Shown: positions 1 through 13,000, counted from the stretch's first letter. The stretch: DNA of 64,000 bases from Climacium dendroides (GCA_950106755.1 OX467086.1:30522001-30586000); one strand, 5' to 3'. The notes: generated by a model from the sequence alone, not told the origin. A program made the numbers and translations.

Positions 1-851
1 AAAGACATGAACATGTTGATGGCTTTGTATTTCTCAGACGTCCTATGTGACGTCAAAATGCTGGCACAACAAACACATGTCAGTGATGTGAAGACCCTAT
101 GTTTCCTCCTCAGATGCAATGTCATTGTTTACTACGACAACATACTGTGAACCACCATATTGGTTCACTTTTAATATAATAGTAAATAATTAAAATATAT
201 ATATGAGTTTTAGATTCAAAAGTGTTAGTATCTTAAATTAAACTATAACCATTAGTTAGAAGACTTTTGGTACATAGGACAAGAAACTAGATCAAAATTT
301 CAGCCCAAAAATATTTAAAAAGTTTAAAAAATACAAAAAGGAATTGAAAACAAGGATTAGAAGTTGAAAATGAATCTAAATATAAATCAAAAACCAAAAA
401 AAAAAAAAATGAAAAACACAAAAGAAGTTATAAAACTTAAAACTACTATGAAAAAACTAACATAGTGGTAGAAACTCTAATTTAGGCAATTAGTAATGAT
501 TTAATGAAATTTCAGTAAATTAGCTTGGATGAAAGTAATTAGGAATGTTAGTCAAAATTAGGGTTAGGAGTCCTTTCCCCTCTCTCTCTTCTCACTTGTG
601 TTTTCTTTTGCTCTCTTGTGTGTGTGTGTATGTCGTTTTTGGGAGAAAACAATGAGTGCAAGAAGTTGATTAAGGATCATAGTCAATTTGTCGAGTAGGT
701 TTTCACTCAATTGAAGTGACAATGGGATGAAAAGTGAGGTTTGGTGAGGTCAGATGGGAGAGTGGAAGAGAATATGAAGTGAAAGATTAGATTTTTGGAA
801 TCCTCCTTGAACCTGCCCACTTTGAGGAGTGATAGAGGAAGCGTGAAGACT
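1..851. other. AT-rich stretch without a gene
   Basis: No supported coding sequence. The first 540 bases are strongly AT-rich with poly-A runs. Around 575-635 there is a CT-rich tract followed by a short TG microsatellite, the kind of sequence often seen near plant retroelement leaders, but I see no LTR ends or protein homology. Confidence 0.5.
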
Positions 852-1260
852 TCAATGAAGTTGAAATTTGAAGAGATGAAGCACCTTGAAGTTAGCTTTC
901 CGGGAAGCTATGATTCACCCCATTTGGAGCAAGGACAAGGTCAGAGCAACTAAATTTGTGGAAGGAGGGCTGCTGCCGCTGAGATTGGGAGCAACGACTT
1001 TGGCAAGCAACTGCAAGAGCATGGTAACGTCAATGAAGCTGAAATTTGAAGGGATGGAGTGCCTTGAAGTTATCTTTCAAGGAAGCTATGACAGGCCCCA
1101 TTTGGAGCAAGGACGAGGTCGGGGCGACTGAATTTGTGGAAGGAAGACTGCTACCGCTGCGATTGGGAGCAACGATTTTGGCAAGCGACTGCAAGAGCAT
1201 GGCAACGTCAATGAAGCTGATTTTTGGAGGGGAGATGCGACTTCAAGTTAGCTTCCAAAC
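852..1260. repeat. 178-bp tandem repeat, about 2.3 copies
   Basis: The anchor TCAATGAAG recurs at 852, 1030 and 1208, exactly 178 bases apart each time. Two full units and a partial third are present, with scattered substitutions. Short open frames run through the units, but they lie in different frames in successive copies, so I read this as non-coding. A diverged relative of the unit (GAAATTTGGAAGAG, then GTTAGCTTTCC) appears near 17,305-17,345, suggesting that both come from one dispersed retroelement-like family. Confidence 0.75.
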
Positions 1261-1940
1261 AAGACTATTCTCACCTAATTTGAAGTGGAATTGAGGTGTT
1301 GGTAGTTGTTTTAGTGAAGGGGTGTTCACTAGCCTTAGGAGAAGGCCAATGGTGAGGTTTTGATGATTTTTTCCACACTTGTCATTGTAAGATTGCAATT
1401 TTAATTGCATATGGTTATGGAAAGAGATCTTGAATGAAAGGATGGTCAAAGTAGATGCTTGAGGATGATTAAATTTGCATGCAAATCTAATTCTTAGTTT
1501 TTTTTTGAAAATTAGATGTTTGTGCTAACATGGTGTGTTGGAATTGTTAATTATGACACAATTTGGACCAATTTAGGCCTCTAAGGACATATTTGGATGT
1601 GATTTTGACTTAAGAAGTTGCCTTAAGTCTTAGGAGGTTTGATTAAGAGATTAAGGTAGTTTAGAGCTTGTCTTTTAGGGATTTAGGGGGGCTGGTCCTC
1701 TTCCACTTAAGGTCAATTCATGAAAATGCTACCAAAAAATTGAAAGAGTCCATTACTTGGAAGCGTTTAGATTAGAGAGTCCCATACACTCCTCTTCCGG
1801 ACTAATTTTGTGAATGAGTTTTACCTTAAGGTGAAATTCACTCACACATACTCTCCACCATTGTCTGCTGGTTGGCGCACCAGGTTCACGACATGTTGCA
1901 GTGGTTGTAGGCCATCGAAGTCCCTATCATTCACCAACTG
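1261..1940. other. Unassigned region between repeat array and CACTA relic A
   Basis: No gene supported. Short open frames only. No terminal repeats or protein similarity recognised. Confidence 0.4.
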
Positions 1941-2488
1941 CACTATATGAGAAAATTGTGTTTTTTCTGATGTCAGGCCAAAAACGTTATACGTCTAGGA
2001 TAACATCATACGTTTGAGAAAACATTGAGATGTCACGGCGACGAATGTTGGAAAAGCAGAGATTTTAGTTTGATGTTGTAGAAAGCATTGCTAAATTTTA
2101 GTTACAGCATATTGGTGCTATGAAAATCAATGATGCAATCTAAAACATTGTTGTGGACATCAGATGTTTTCAAAAATGTCCCCAAAATTTTTCAAAATGT
2201 TATAAGCTATATAGATTTATATTATATAACAAATTTATATAAATTAGATGAATGGATTTGTTATGAAAAAAGGTTTACAAAATCATATCAATATTATATT
2301 ATATAAAAATATTTATTTTTAACTTAAGATTTAAATTCTAAATTTTATTAGTTTAAAATCATAAATTTTGCATCAAATTTTAATAATTTTTATTGCTATT
2401 TCACCTTTTTAACTTATTATTTTCAAATCATTCATATCTAATGTGGGGTGATTTTCTAGTGTTCTTGAACTTTGAGATATTTGGCATC

Positions 2489-3135
2489 TTAACCCTTAAA
2501 GGACCAAGGCCTTTTTTTTTTCCAGAAAATATTGAAAATTGCCATTTTTGTAGCAAAGAGTAAAAGAAATTTTAATTTTTTTTCACATCTAACTATAGGA
2601 TCTTACACCTAACAAGTAGAAAAAATTGTAGAAAAAATTTCAGAATTTTTGACCGCATAGATTTAAAGTGGAAAAAACAAATTTTTTAGCGCATTGAGGG
2701 ACTAGATTTTTTGACTTTGTAAAATTTTTGCACTACAGAGTTTTGAGATTTAAATATTTATAGTAGAGAATTGAGTTGAGAGTTCAGGAAAATAAATTAA
2801 AAATTAAAAAAACTTAAATTTCATTCTTAAGAAAATTGTTAAGTAGAAGTAGGTATGAGATAGAAGGAAAATCTAAAATATTAATATATTTTAGATGGAA
2901 TTAAAATGCACTAATCCCAATTTTGAGATTGTTCTAGCAAGTAAACTAAACCACGTGAAATTTTTATTTTGAAAAAATTGTAAAAATTGCATTCAGAAAT
3001 GCATCCAACAAGTTATTTTTTTCAAGAAGATGCTCTAATTGCCTAAAAAACAAAAATGTCCATAACTTTCTCATAACAAATCCAAATAAAATGAATTAGA
3101 GCTTTCCAGATAGACAAAAATATAATCTACAATTG
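2489..3135 (+). repeat. TTAA-flanked repeat family, copy 1 (3' end missing)
   Basis: Begins TTAACCCTTAAAGGACC. The internal sequence is collinear with copies at 18,289 and 50,451: a segment about a 'GGATCTTAC/GTAC' line, then AAGTAGAAGTAGGT, then CAAGAAGATGCT, then CATAACTTTCTCATAAC and the AGACAAAAATATAA stretch. The inverted right terminus seen in other copies is absent here, so this copy is truncated. It is AT-rich and non-coding. Confidence 0.65.
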
Positions 3136-3619
3136 GAATTCCATGTTGAATGTATTGTTGTGTCATACTATATTGAAGTTGATGTTGCAAACAACCTAGA
3201 TTTAATAAATGTGACTTTATTAATTAAATGTTCAAGGAGACATCCCCATATATGTTGAAAATGACATGCAAATGTTCATCATGACATCATAAACAACAAA
3301 TAAGATTTGTAAAAAATTTAGATATTGTTGAAGCAAATGTTTAAAACCACATTGATGTGAATGTCTAATTTCATACTACAGATGTTCTTTTGAATGTTTA
3401 CAATGACGTCAAAAAAAACATAACTAAGACATGTAAATGTTTTTTAAAACATCATTTTAGACATCATTGTATTTATGTTGCTGCTCATATTTTAGTTTTG
3501 TATATCCCATATTGTTTGTCATGCCTCCTACACCCCACTAGCATAAAAGGCTTGTCATTTCATTAGTTAGTAAGTAGATTTTTGAGCCATTCAATATACT
3601 TGATGAATATAGTGTATGG

Positions 3620-3860
3620 CATATTGTATGGTGTATTTTGTATGGCATGTTGTATATATTTTGTATGGTGTATTTTGTATGGCATGTTGTATATATATTG
3701 TATGGTGTATTTTGTATGGCATGTTGTATATATTTTGTATGGTGTATTTTGTATGACATATTATATATATTATATTTTGTATGACATATTTTATATGTTG
3801 TATTGCATATGATATATCATATATTGCATATTTTATATTGTGTACAACATATTACTACAT
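3620..3860. repeat. TGTATGG minisatellite
   Basis: About four tandem units of roughly 37-38 bp built on TTGTATGGTGTATTTTGTAT, decaying rightwards into TATATAT. The open frames here (isoleucine-, tyrosine- and methionine-rich) are artefacts of the repeat. The array lies just outside the arm that is shared, inverted, with element B; element B has a different minisatellite at the matching place. Confidence 0.8.
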
Positions 3861-5457
3861 TGGCAACATTAGAACATCCAATACATGCGTTCCAAGAGAT
3901 GTCCCAAAAAATAAGTGTGTTCATAATTGCATCTCCTTCTACAAAGATCAAACAAGTGGAAGTCGCCGCTGACATCCTTCAATACAAGAAGGCATCTGCT
4001 ACCCCAGCATGTACTTGTGTTGGCTTCTGCAAGCAGACATCTCCTATGACAGGGTATGCTTTAAGAAACGTGCATGTGCAAACTCCACATGCTCGGATGG
4101 ACATTTCAATCAGCATACAACTATTTCACCTGACGTCATTTAAGACACCTGGACGTCCACAGCGATGTCTCAGAAGACATCCTAAAATGCTAGGCAGACC
4201 AGGCAAGTGGCCCCCAAAATGCCACGTCAACATCCGCAGATGCCACGTCAGCCAATTCTGTCAACACCGACGTGGCATGCCACGTCAGTTATACGTCAAA
4301 TGCCACATCATAGACAGACAATGGATGAAAAAAATGACGCTTTGGCTTTCCCGCGCCTAGGTGGCAGCCACATGTCAACTTCTGAAGTTACCCGTTGACC
4401 GATGTTTTTTCCGACATTACGTTCAATATATGAAAACAATGATTTTGGTGACGTCCAAAAAAACATGCTTGGAACAAGATTACACGTTACTAGTGACATA
4501 GTCCAAAATACGTTTTTTTGGGTGATGTGCGAAACGGCCCAAATTCTATTAAATGTCATGAAAAACATGCCAAATTTTGCGTGACATCACTTGTAATCAT
4601 GGTCCTTCAAACTTCCCAAAGTGTGCCACGTGGAGGGGTCCACGTTGCCAACTCACCCTTTTTTAGGGATGAACATGCCATGTGGCTTTTTTGGAGGGCC
4701 TGTCCAACATAGTGACATGGACCCCTGTGAAATCTGACATGGCGCTTCCACGTCAAATGCCACGTTTGATGGTTTTAGTGAGTATGTTTTCAGTGACGTC
4801 ATCAACGACATTTCCGACGACATCAACACACATTCTTGTGTTAGTTAAAAATTTAATAAATATTTTAAAATAAAATAAAATGAACAAAAAAATTTTGAAT
4901 TAAAAAAAAATTGAAGAAAAGTTACCATCCACCATTAAGAGATTTTTTAATGGCCAAATGAAGGAATTACTTTATTAAAAGTTAATAAAAATGGAGAGTG
5001 AAGAGGTTGTATTTATATCCATTATCTACCCATGGAGAGACAAAAGATATGGGATAAGTGGAATATGTTCTTTTTGATGTTTTTGGTGACGTTCTTCGCG
5101 ATGTCTTTAGTGACATTTTCTTTTGTACATAGGTTTTTGTTTTGTATATCCCATATTCATTATCTCTCTTCCTACCACCCACTTGTATAAAGACCAGTTG
5201 TTTTCATCCATAAAACACATCCATTTCCATTCATCTATTTTTTTTTTTCAAAGTATGCCACATAATTGCCCATTCCTTAAAAATTTCACATATGGTCAAT
5301 TTTTTTCATAGACCATAGTAATTTTTAAAAGCTTCTTCATAGTCAAAATGAATTTTTTACTAACATGGCAATCTATGTTTTGGGGGATGTCACCAAAAAA
5401 TTGCCAAATCTATGTCCAAATTGCGATGTCGCGGGAGACACAATTTTCTTATAGTGC

Positions 5458-5483
5458 ATGAATTTCCTTTGTAGTGCACCCCG
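5458..5483 (-). repeat. Orphan terminus of the GTGCACTACAAAGG element family
   Basis: ATGAATTTCCTTTGTAGTGC followed by ACCCC matches, with one change, the right terminal repeat of the complete element at 19,290-19,874. It lies one base to the right of the end of CACTA relic A. No matching left terminus was found upstream, so this is either a remnant disrupted by the CACTA insertion or a solo end. Confidence 0.6.
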
Positions 5484-6514
5484 CGGGACCTGTACACACA
5501 TAAGTTAGGGGTCTGTGAACTCGTAGTTTTGTAGTATTAGTGTGTATGGTTCTTGTTATTAAAATTTTTAGTAAACATAGTTTATCCTTCAATGTTGGAT
5601 CTATATATGACCACGGAAAAAAAGTGCCTACTTACCCTTTCATCGCAACTACTCAAAGGAGATTTTGGGGCATAAAAAAGTTTTAATCACGGTATCCAAA
5701 GCAATAAGCAATAAACAATAAACTTTTAAGATTAAGTACAATTATATATAGAAATACTAGAAAACACCATTCTAAAGTAAGGATTTAAAGAATAGATTAA
5801 TTTGAATGAAATACTCTGTAGTTGAAGGCTTCTAAGCAGACTAACAGATACATTTCTTACATATGAATGAGAGGTGAGACGGGATTGAGGTCTATCATGG
5901 TAAACAACTTGAAGGAAATTTCATAACCAAATTTGATCTGAATAAGCAAATGATTGTTGTAGCTTTGCTAGATTACTAGTTGCTCATCTTGTCAATTTAA
6001 ATAAATAGATATTGTTTCAAAAAGAAATCATGAAGATGCTCATAACGTTAGACCCATCTAGAGCCAAAACTAGCATTATAGAGGGCTCACATTAAATATA
6101 AGTACAAGAACTTGAAAGATTGGAGACCAATATGTGAGAAGTTCAATGATCAACTAGAACAATTGCCCTAAAGTATTGAATTTGAAATTTCACAATCCTC
6201 CATGTTCATTCTTTTGTTTGCAAAAGTATCATTTGATGAATTTAGCATTAGAGAACTAGTGCAATTAAATTGTTGTTGAATTAATTTCTAAAGAGTTGTA
6301 GGTGCATTTTGAAAAATTCAACTTGCAACTAGATTTGTTTTTGAAGATTCAAGGCGCATTTTGAAGATTTTGACAATTTGATGATTCAAATTTCTACCAC
6401 TACAATTGTTTACACCATCCTTTGCCTTTGTCAATATTCCAACCCCACCCTACTATTGATGTGAGAGAGATCATCTATAAAAAATAATGAAAAAAATCTA
6501 GAATTTGGTCAACT
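5484..6514. other. Spacer between divergent CACTA relics A and B
   Basis: No gene supported. AT-rich sequence of about 1 kb with no long open frame. It separates two CACTA termini that face away from each other. Confidence 0.5.
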
Positions 6515-6689
6515 CACTATAAGAAAACTGTGTCTGCCGCGACATCGCAATTTGGACACCCGGACATCGCGTGTGATGCATTCTATGTCTGGACTGATGT
6601 CCAATCACTTCGTGTTGCCGTGGACATGCCAAAAACATGGTACGTTGCATCAGATTTGCAGGCTCAGCATTGTGATGTCCAAAAAAACA

Positions 6690-7240
6690 TCGGTCAACGG
6701 GTAACTTCAAGAGTTTACATGTGGCTGCCACCTAGGCGTGGGAAAGCCAAAGTGTCATTTTTTCATCCATTGCCTGTCTATGATGTGGCATTTGACGTGT
6801 AATTGACGTGGCATGCCACGTCAGTGCTTATGGAATTGGCTGACGTGGCATCTGCGGATGCTGACGTGGCATTTTTGGGGGCTACTTGCCTGGTTTGCCT
6901 AGCATTTTAGTATGTCTTCTAAGACATCGCTGTGGACGTCCAGGTGTCTTAAATGATGTCAGGTGAAATAGTTGTATGCTGATTGAAATGTCCATCCGAG
7001 CATGTGGAGTTTGCACATGCACGTTTCTTAAAGCATACCCTGTCATAGGAGATGTCTGCTTGCAGAAGCCAACACAAGTACATGCTGGGGTAGCAGATGC
7101 CTTCTTGTATTGTAGGATGTCAGCGGCGACGTCCACTTGTTTGATCTTCGTAGAAGGAGATGCAATTATGAACACACTTATTTTTTGGGACATCTCCTGG
7201 AACGCATGTATGCATTGTATTGAACGTTCTAATGCTTCAT
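6690..7240. repeat. Subterminal arm shared, inverted, with 3880-4395
   Basis: This block is the near-identical reverse complement of about 3880-4395 in relic A. Landmarks are GTGGCTGCCACCTAGGCGTG here against the mirrored AGGTGGCAGCCACATG there, and the GGGACATCTCCTGGAACGCATG line. It contains several short palindromic words such as TGACGTGGCATGCCACGTCA. The conserved arm keeps an open frame on one strand in both copies, but I attribute that to recent common origin rather than to a gene. Confidence 0.75.
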
Positions 7241-7430
7241 GCATGCATTGTATCGGACATTCCAATGTTTTCTGTATGCATTGTATTGGACATTCTGATG
7301 TTTTATGGATTCGTTGTATGGGACACTCTGATGCTTTCTGTATGCATTGTATTAGGCATTCCGATGTTTTATGGATTCGTTGTATTGGACACTCTAATGC
7401 TTCATGTATGCATTGTATTGGACATTATGA
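7200..7430. repeat. GCATTGTATTGGACATTCTG minisatellite
   Basis: About seven degenerate tandem units of roughly 32-33 bp, each containing GTATTGGACATTC or GTATGGGACACTC followed by TGATG. Methionine-, cysteine- and histidine-rich open frames cross it in several frames and are not credible genes. Confidence 0.75.
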
Positions 7431-7670
7431 TGTTACAATTCAAAGATTGTACAACATGTTATGCTACTTTTGACATCAAGAACATCCACAATTTGCTTGT
7501 AACGTGATAAGGGACAATGTCCATGACATATTCATAGAATAGAAAATCCAATACAAAAAACAACCATGTCTCACAAAGGAGGGTCACGGTAGAACACAAA
7601 GCCGAATTTCAAAATGAACCCTAAGCCGAACAAAGAAATCAACACAAAGCGAAACACATTTAACAGAATT

Positions 7671-10020
7671 TTAGCTAAAGACAACCTCTTCAACTTCTAC
7701 ACTGTCTCCCACTACTTGTTGGACACGCGAACGTCTGCAGCGACGTTCCATTGTTGATGCTAACGTATTCTTGTCTCCCAAAACGTCTTCTACAGCACGC
7801 TCTGCATTCAATGTAATATAGGTATCAACGACTTCGTGTTCCTGGAAACATTGCCCATATATGAGGGTAACATAATTCCAATACAAACATTAACATTTGC
7901 AAGAACCTCACTATGTGCTCATTTTTTGTGTGGTGCCTCTCCCTTCTTAGGGGGATCCCCCGTTTGAGGAGGGCTTGGCTTCGAAGCCTTGGGTGCGGCT
8001 GCCTTCGTTGACTTTGTTGGGGCCACAAACTTTGACAGTTTGGCACCTGGTACGCTTTTTGTGACCCGATTGGATCGACTTGATGACCCATAAGATTGTG
8101 AATTTGCCACCTACAACCAAGCGATAACATCAAACACCTTACAAAATGGGCACTCATCACATTTTTTGCTACAAGTGGATGCAACAACACGAAAACAAAT
8201 TCTTATGTGGAAATATACATGAAGGTGAGCTAATGAACTCCTATTATATGGTCTACAATGTTTACAATACCTCTTGCACTCTCCCTGATTTTGCTGCTGG
8301 TTTAGACGTTTGGACTGGGACAAGGGCAACTTCTTCCACGGAAATGGCATACGGGTCTGTGCTAGACTTCTCCGTGTCCTTACCAACGTCCTCAGAATCA
8401 TCGCTGTGCTTCAGAATGTTCTCCATAGTAGACACTTGGACGTCCTCGTCGACGTCTGCACTAGCGTTGTTGTCAGCCTCGACGTCTGAAACGGTGTCCT
8501 TCAAGTAGTCAACTTCCTCTTCATCGTCGCTTAGGACATCTTCAACGGTGTCACCAACGTCTGCAGCATTAACTTGAAGATCCCCCCTGATGTCTGTGGG
8601 GACGTTCTCAACACCATCCTTCTTCAAAGGAATGATGCCGCCCCCAACATTTTCACCAACACCTCCTGCATTTGAGACAAGCTGTTGGTGAAGATTGTTG
8701 CCTCCAATGGAATGAACGAGTTGTTGGAGAAGTTCCTCTACTCGAGCTAGGCGCCCTCCCAACTCAACTGTCGAGGCCCGCACTTCTTCTATATCTGGAC
8801 CATAGTCATGAGGTAATTTGCATGCCTCCGCTTACCGCTGCGCATACTCTTTCTCCGTTGTCTCCTTCACCTCTAGTTCATAAGGTATGCGTCCAAGTTG
8901 TAGGGGCTAGCACATGAAAAAAATTAGAGGTGGCATTGCAAAGGAGCTCCACAAAAACTAAGACATTGATGTCTAGAAAAACATCAAGTCAGACATGAGC
9001 ATAATGAATACAGACCTCATACAATGCAGCATGATGTCAGAACGGACATGATAAACACAGGGAAGTTTAAGACTCACCAATTCGCCAATCACAATCTTCT
9101 CAATGATCCTCATTTGTGTCTCCTTGGACGCCTTTGCCTTGGAAACTGTACGCATCTGCACAGACTTCTCCTTAGCCAGGTCTGAGCTGCGCCTCTCTTG
9201 TAACTTCTTCCATATAAAAGCATCAACATCTGCTAGCTTCGAGCACCCTGCATCAATCATCTTCATCAAATTATGGCGAAGATTAATGAGGGTCTTCGTC
9301 ACGAATTGTGGAAACCACTATAGATTGATCTCCACTTGGTCGCCTCTAACCTCCCAGTCTGAAATAAGAGGGCCACAATACATAAACACTTGAAAATGAT
9401 AAGACTTTCGAAATAATTTAATTCCAGTGGCATAATGATGTCCACACGGACATCATTGAAGACATCCACGCGCCGCTACAGACATCAAGATAGAATGCAC
9501 GGTTATGCTCACCTAGATGTCATCTTCAACATCATCATGTCCAAGAGGACATCAAATTCGGAAAAAGAATTGAGGGCCTCCTATGGCAACTTGGCCACGT
9601 GACGTTACCTGCATAGACTCTATCGAAGAAGCGTTGTTTTTCATCTAGTGGCTAGTCAGCCCAACCAAACAAGGGATTCAGTCCCTTAGCAAAAGCCTTG
9701 ACATCATTTATCAGAAAGGCTGTTGCCTTCCTATGGGGATGACCGCGTCTGTCCACCTCCACATATTGCTTACGATTGCGATTGCTCTCCTTCTTCACAT
9801 GGCATTTACGATGTAGAGGTGTGGTGGGTTCCTTCTCCGTGATCATTATGTCATCTTCTTCTTCATCTGCGTCGTTGTCAAGAGACCGAGAGTTGCTCCT
9901 ATAAAACCTCAAATGCAAATAATACTTATAGGTCAACGTCCAGTCGGTCATCAACTCAGACATCAACTTGGACATCCACTTCGACAGCAGACTAAGACGC
10001 TGAAATGCAGAAGACAGCAT
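7671..10020 (-). pseudogene. CACTA accessory (second-ORF-like) gene relic
   Basis: Several minus-strand open segments follow one another: 10,020-9652 (basic, with a short acidic DADEEEDD run), 9302-9077 (NLRHNLMKMIDAGCSKLADV, then KKLQERRSSDLAKEKSVQM), 8783-8262 (RLARVEELLQQLVHSIGG then a very acidic stretch), 8190-7919 (Lys/Pro/Ser-rich) and 7886-7671. A plausible donor GGCGAATTG|GTGAGTC closes the second segment. Their position beside a TNP2 transposase, and the mix of a charged helical segment with an acidic tail, resemble the second protein of plant CACTA elements, which binds subterminal repeats. I see no diagnostic domain signature. The gene lies head-to-head with the transposase. Frameshifts between segments cannot be told from introns by eye. 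Confidence 0.4.
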
Positions 10021-13000
10021 GCTCTGTTTAACACAATGTCTACAAAAAAATCGCAGAGGTTCAGGTGGTGTTGATTACCTCTGCTCAGATTCAATAGAGT
10101 TGTCTTCGCTCATGGACAACTCTTCTTCTTTCCTCCTATGCTGTGACACTCCCATGCAATGCCTCTTGGGCAGCGGGATACTTGTTGTAGCCTTCCCTTT
10201 GTCCTTCGCACGACTAGTCACATGCCATCATGTATCATTCCTTTGCTTAGATCATTGCTCCGTGAGTGTCCAACCTCTACCGTGAACCTCCTTCACGGTA
10301 GAGTCATCGTTGTCACTGTCGGGATGATGCTGACCCTGTGCTATCCGTTTCACAGGTAGTTTCTTCCGAGCAACGGGAGCCATCTCCAATAGCAGCCAAG
10401 AATGAAAAGCCTCACCTGAAACCTATAACAGAAGGAAAGACAAACACAACACAAAATTACAACAACAAAATGGCCAATTGAAATGTAGTGACGGTATGCA
10501 TTCCGGGACATCAATTTTAGCATCTGGATGTCCGAGAAAACATTAGGACGTCTCGATGAAGGCCCAACGTTCGTCTTCTTTGCATACAGGACACTCCAAA
10601 ACATAGAACATGACACATGATGCATTTCAGGACATCACATTGGATACGTGCATGTCTAGAAAAACATTATTACGCCACAAGGGAGGCCTTATGGTAGTCT
10701 CATCTGCGAATAGGACACGAGAGACTGGGCATGATGACGCCTGGAGCTCTTTGTGACATTAGTTTTGACACAAGGGTGTCTAGAAGAACATTAGCATGCC
10801 ACCATGGATGATCATCCACCTACATGCACAAAATCAAAACAAAAAAAAATTTGGCCAACTAGACACATTGATGTTCACTTTGACATCCACAGGAGCATAT
10901 GAAAGTCCTCGTTGACACCAGAAGGTTTGAGGAAGCAAATGAGTACTTCACTTTACACAATGGAAATAACATCAAAGACCCTTCAAAATTTAACAACCGG
11001 TGCCTGCAAGCAATGTAGATCCTCCATTGCAGTAGGTGAGACATGAATAGATAGTTGGACTCACAAACTTGCTGAATTTGAATCCAAGTTGATTCATGGC
11101 TCAAGAAAATCGCACTGAAACCAAACTATCTCATGAAGGAACTTGTCATGCCACTCTCACAAACCAAAACAAGGATCACACCTACAAATGAAAACCAAGG
11201 TGGTGGAGTGAAAGAAAGGAGATGCAAGGTTTAGGGTGATAAATTCACACCAAATCAAAACAAAACAAAATTAAAATTAAAACAAAAACAAAAAACAAAA
11301 ATGTGGCTCTCACCTGGGTGTTGCCGCGACTTCGAACCGCGGAGGGTCTCCCCCCGCACGGGGCAGCTCCTCCTACGGAGGGGCTCCCCGTAGGAGCGTG
11401 GGGGGGCTCCCCGCCTAGGGGCTCCCCTGCGGCGCGGCGCCGGGGGGGCTCCCACTGCTGTCTAGGAGCTCCCCACAGTAGCATCGAGGGCTCCCGCCGC
11501 AACGCAGGGGCTCCCCGCCCTTGCGCCAAGGTTCCCTGCTTCGGCGCCGGGGTTCCCTGCTTGGGCGTGGAAGTCCTTTGCTCCTCCGCGTCCACTTCCA
11601 CGCTCCGCCTTCGCACGCTCCTCCTCCATCGAGTGTTCCTTCAACCAAAAACTTGCATCAACAAAGCACAAGAGAATTCCAATTTCATGCATGAGACTCA
11701 CAGAAGCTTGTAGTAATATTTACTGAGACACCAGTTCAAGCCCTAGTGTGTTACGGATGAAAAAAATGGATGAAAAACATCGCCGCCAACACAATGCAAT
11801 GAATGCGAGTTTAATTCCGAAAATTGGCTGCGGCGCAGGGAGCTGCGACCGTGGGGGCAGGGAACTGCGGGAGCTCCTACCGCGAGGGCAGGGGGCCGCG
11901 GGGGCGGGGAGCTGCGGGTCGGTGTGGGCGAGGAGCTGTGGGGAGGAGCAGGGCAGGGAGATGGGGGAGGGAGAGGGGAGAGGAGGACAGAGGAAGGGAG
12001 AGGAGAGGGGAGATGGGAGAGGAGAGAAGAGGAGGGAGAGAAGGGAACAAGAGCAAGAGGCTGCCATTGTTAAGGTGTGGTGCAAGAGAAATTGCAAAGG
12101 TGTGGTGCAAGAGAAATGTCTTACCTTGTCCAATTTTGCAACTTCATGCATTAAATGTGCCAAGTCGTTTATACATTGCTTGTTCTTGTTTAGGCGATTG
12201 CTACGACGAGGGCTGCCATCTACTCCAACTCCTATTTTGTCCATCCCTGAGGTGAGTGCAGCAGCAACAATGCCGTCCACAAAGTACTAAAACATGCTAG
12301 TACTTGCTTGATGGACCTGAAAATCCTCCACTCTCGGCTGTGCTACAGCTTCTACTCCAAGTGAATGTGTACTAGAAGTTTGGAGTGAGATAGGAAGAGT
12401 CATACTATCCAAAATCAAATCTCAGTAAAAAAAGAATTGGAAGAGGTGTTGGATGAAGAAAAAGGTCGAAGGTGGACTTAGGGTTTGTCTAAGTCCCATC
12501 ACAGAACGAGAGCCCCACGTGGACGTCGGTCGTAGTGTACTTTTGAAAAGTGCACTTAAGTCGGAACTTGACATTCGTATGCTTCTGCAGACACCAAAAT
12601 TGACATCGAGACATCAACTCAGACATCATCTTGTCTGACTTGATGTCATAAACGATGCGTTCTTTGCCAATTTGAAATGGACAAGAAGGAAGAACCCATC
12701 TAATGCTAAATTGAATTCTTGTAAGAAAGTAGTGCCTATAATGGACTACAGTTTTGAAGTGCGAAGCTTGCTGCCCTCCTTAGCCATGGAAACCGGTGAC
12801 TGTAAAATAGTAGAAGACATATAGTGCATGGAATCTAGTGTTTCTTAGCCTAGTCCAATGCTTTTTTTAGCATGCCTGTGCAGGACTTAACGTCACATAG
12901 AACATGTCAATGTCCACATGAAGAAACTCGTAGAAATTTTCGGTGTCTTCTAGGATGTTAGGCGTAGTACTAGATGTTAGACGTAGCACACAATGTCAAA

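Larger units (their letters stand above)
1941..5456. mobile_element. CACTA (En/Spm) transposon relic A, non-autonomous
   Basis: The left terminus begins CACTATATGAGAAAATTGTG at 1941. The right terminus at 5456, read on the minus strand, begins CACTATAAGAAAATTGTG. These are imperfect terminal inverted repeats of the plant CACTA type. The right half is dense in GACATC/GACGTC-like words, as expected for subterminal transposase-binding repeats. No transposase coding survives. The element holds a TTAA-family insertion (from 2489) and a TGTATGG minisatellite (3620-3860). A 3-bp target duplication could not be confirmed (flanks CTG and CAT). The part from about 3880 to 4395 is nearly identical, inverted, to 6690-7215 in element B. 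Confidence 0.65.

Noticed and set aside
3538..3812. Tyr/Ile/Met-rich small proteins
   Set aside because: Direct translation of a TGTATGG minisatellite.
3803..4360. 185-codon open frame in CACTA relic A, repeated at 7265-6882 in element B
   Set aside because: The two frames are alike because the DNA arms are recent copies. There is no domain, and the frame runs from a minisatellite into subterminal repeats.
7220..7507. Cys/His/Met-rich 95-codon frame that looks like a metal-binding protein
   Set aside because: Translation of a tandem repeat; open in more than one frame.
11245..12290. Several long open frames on both strands (Arg/Gly/Pro-rich)
   Set aside because: They arise from a GC-rich low-complexity tract lacking stop codons; no protein similarity.
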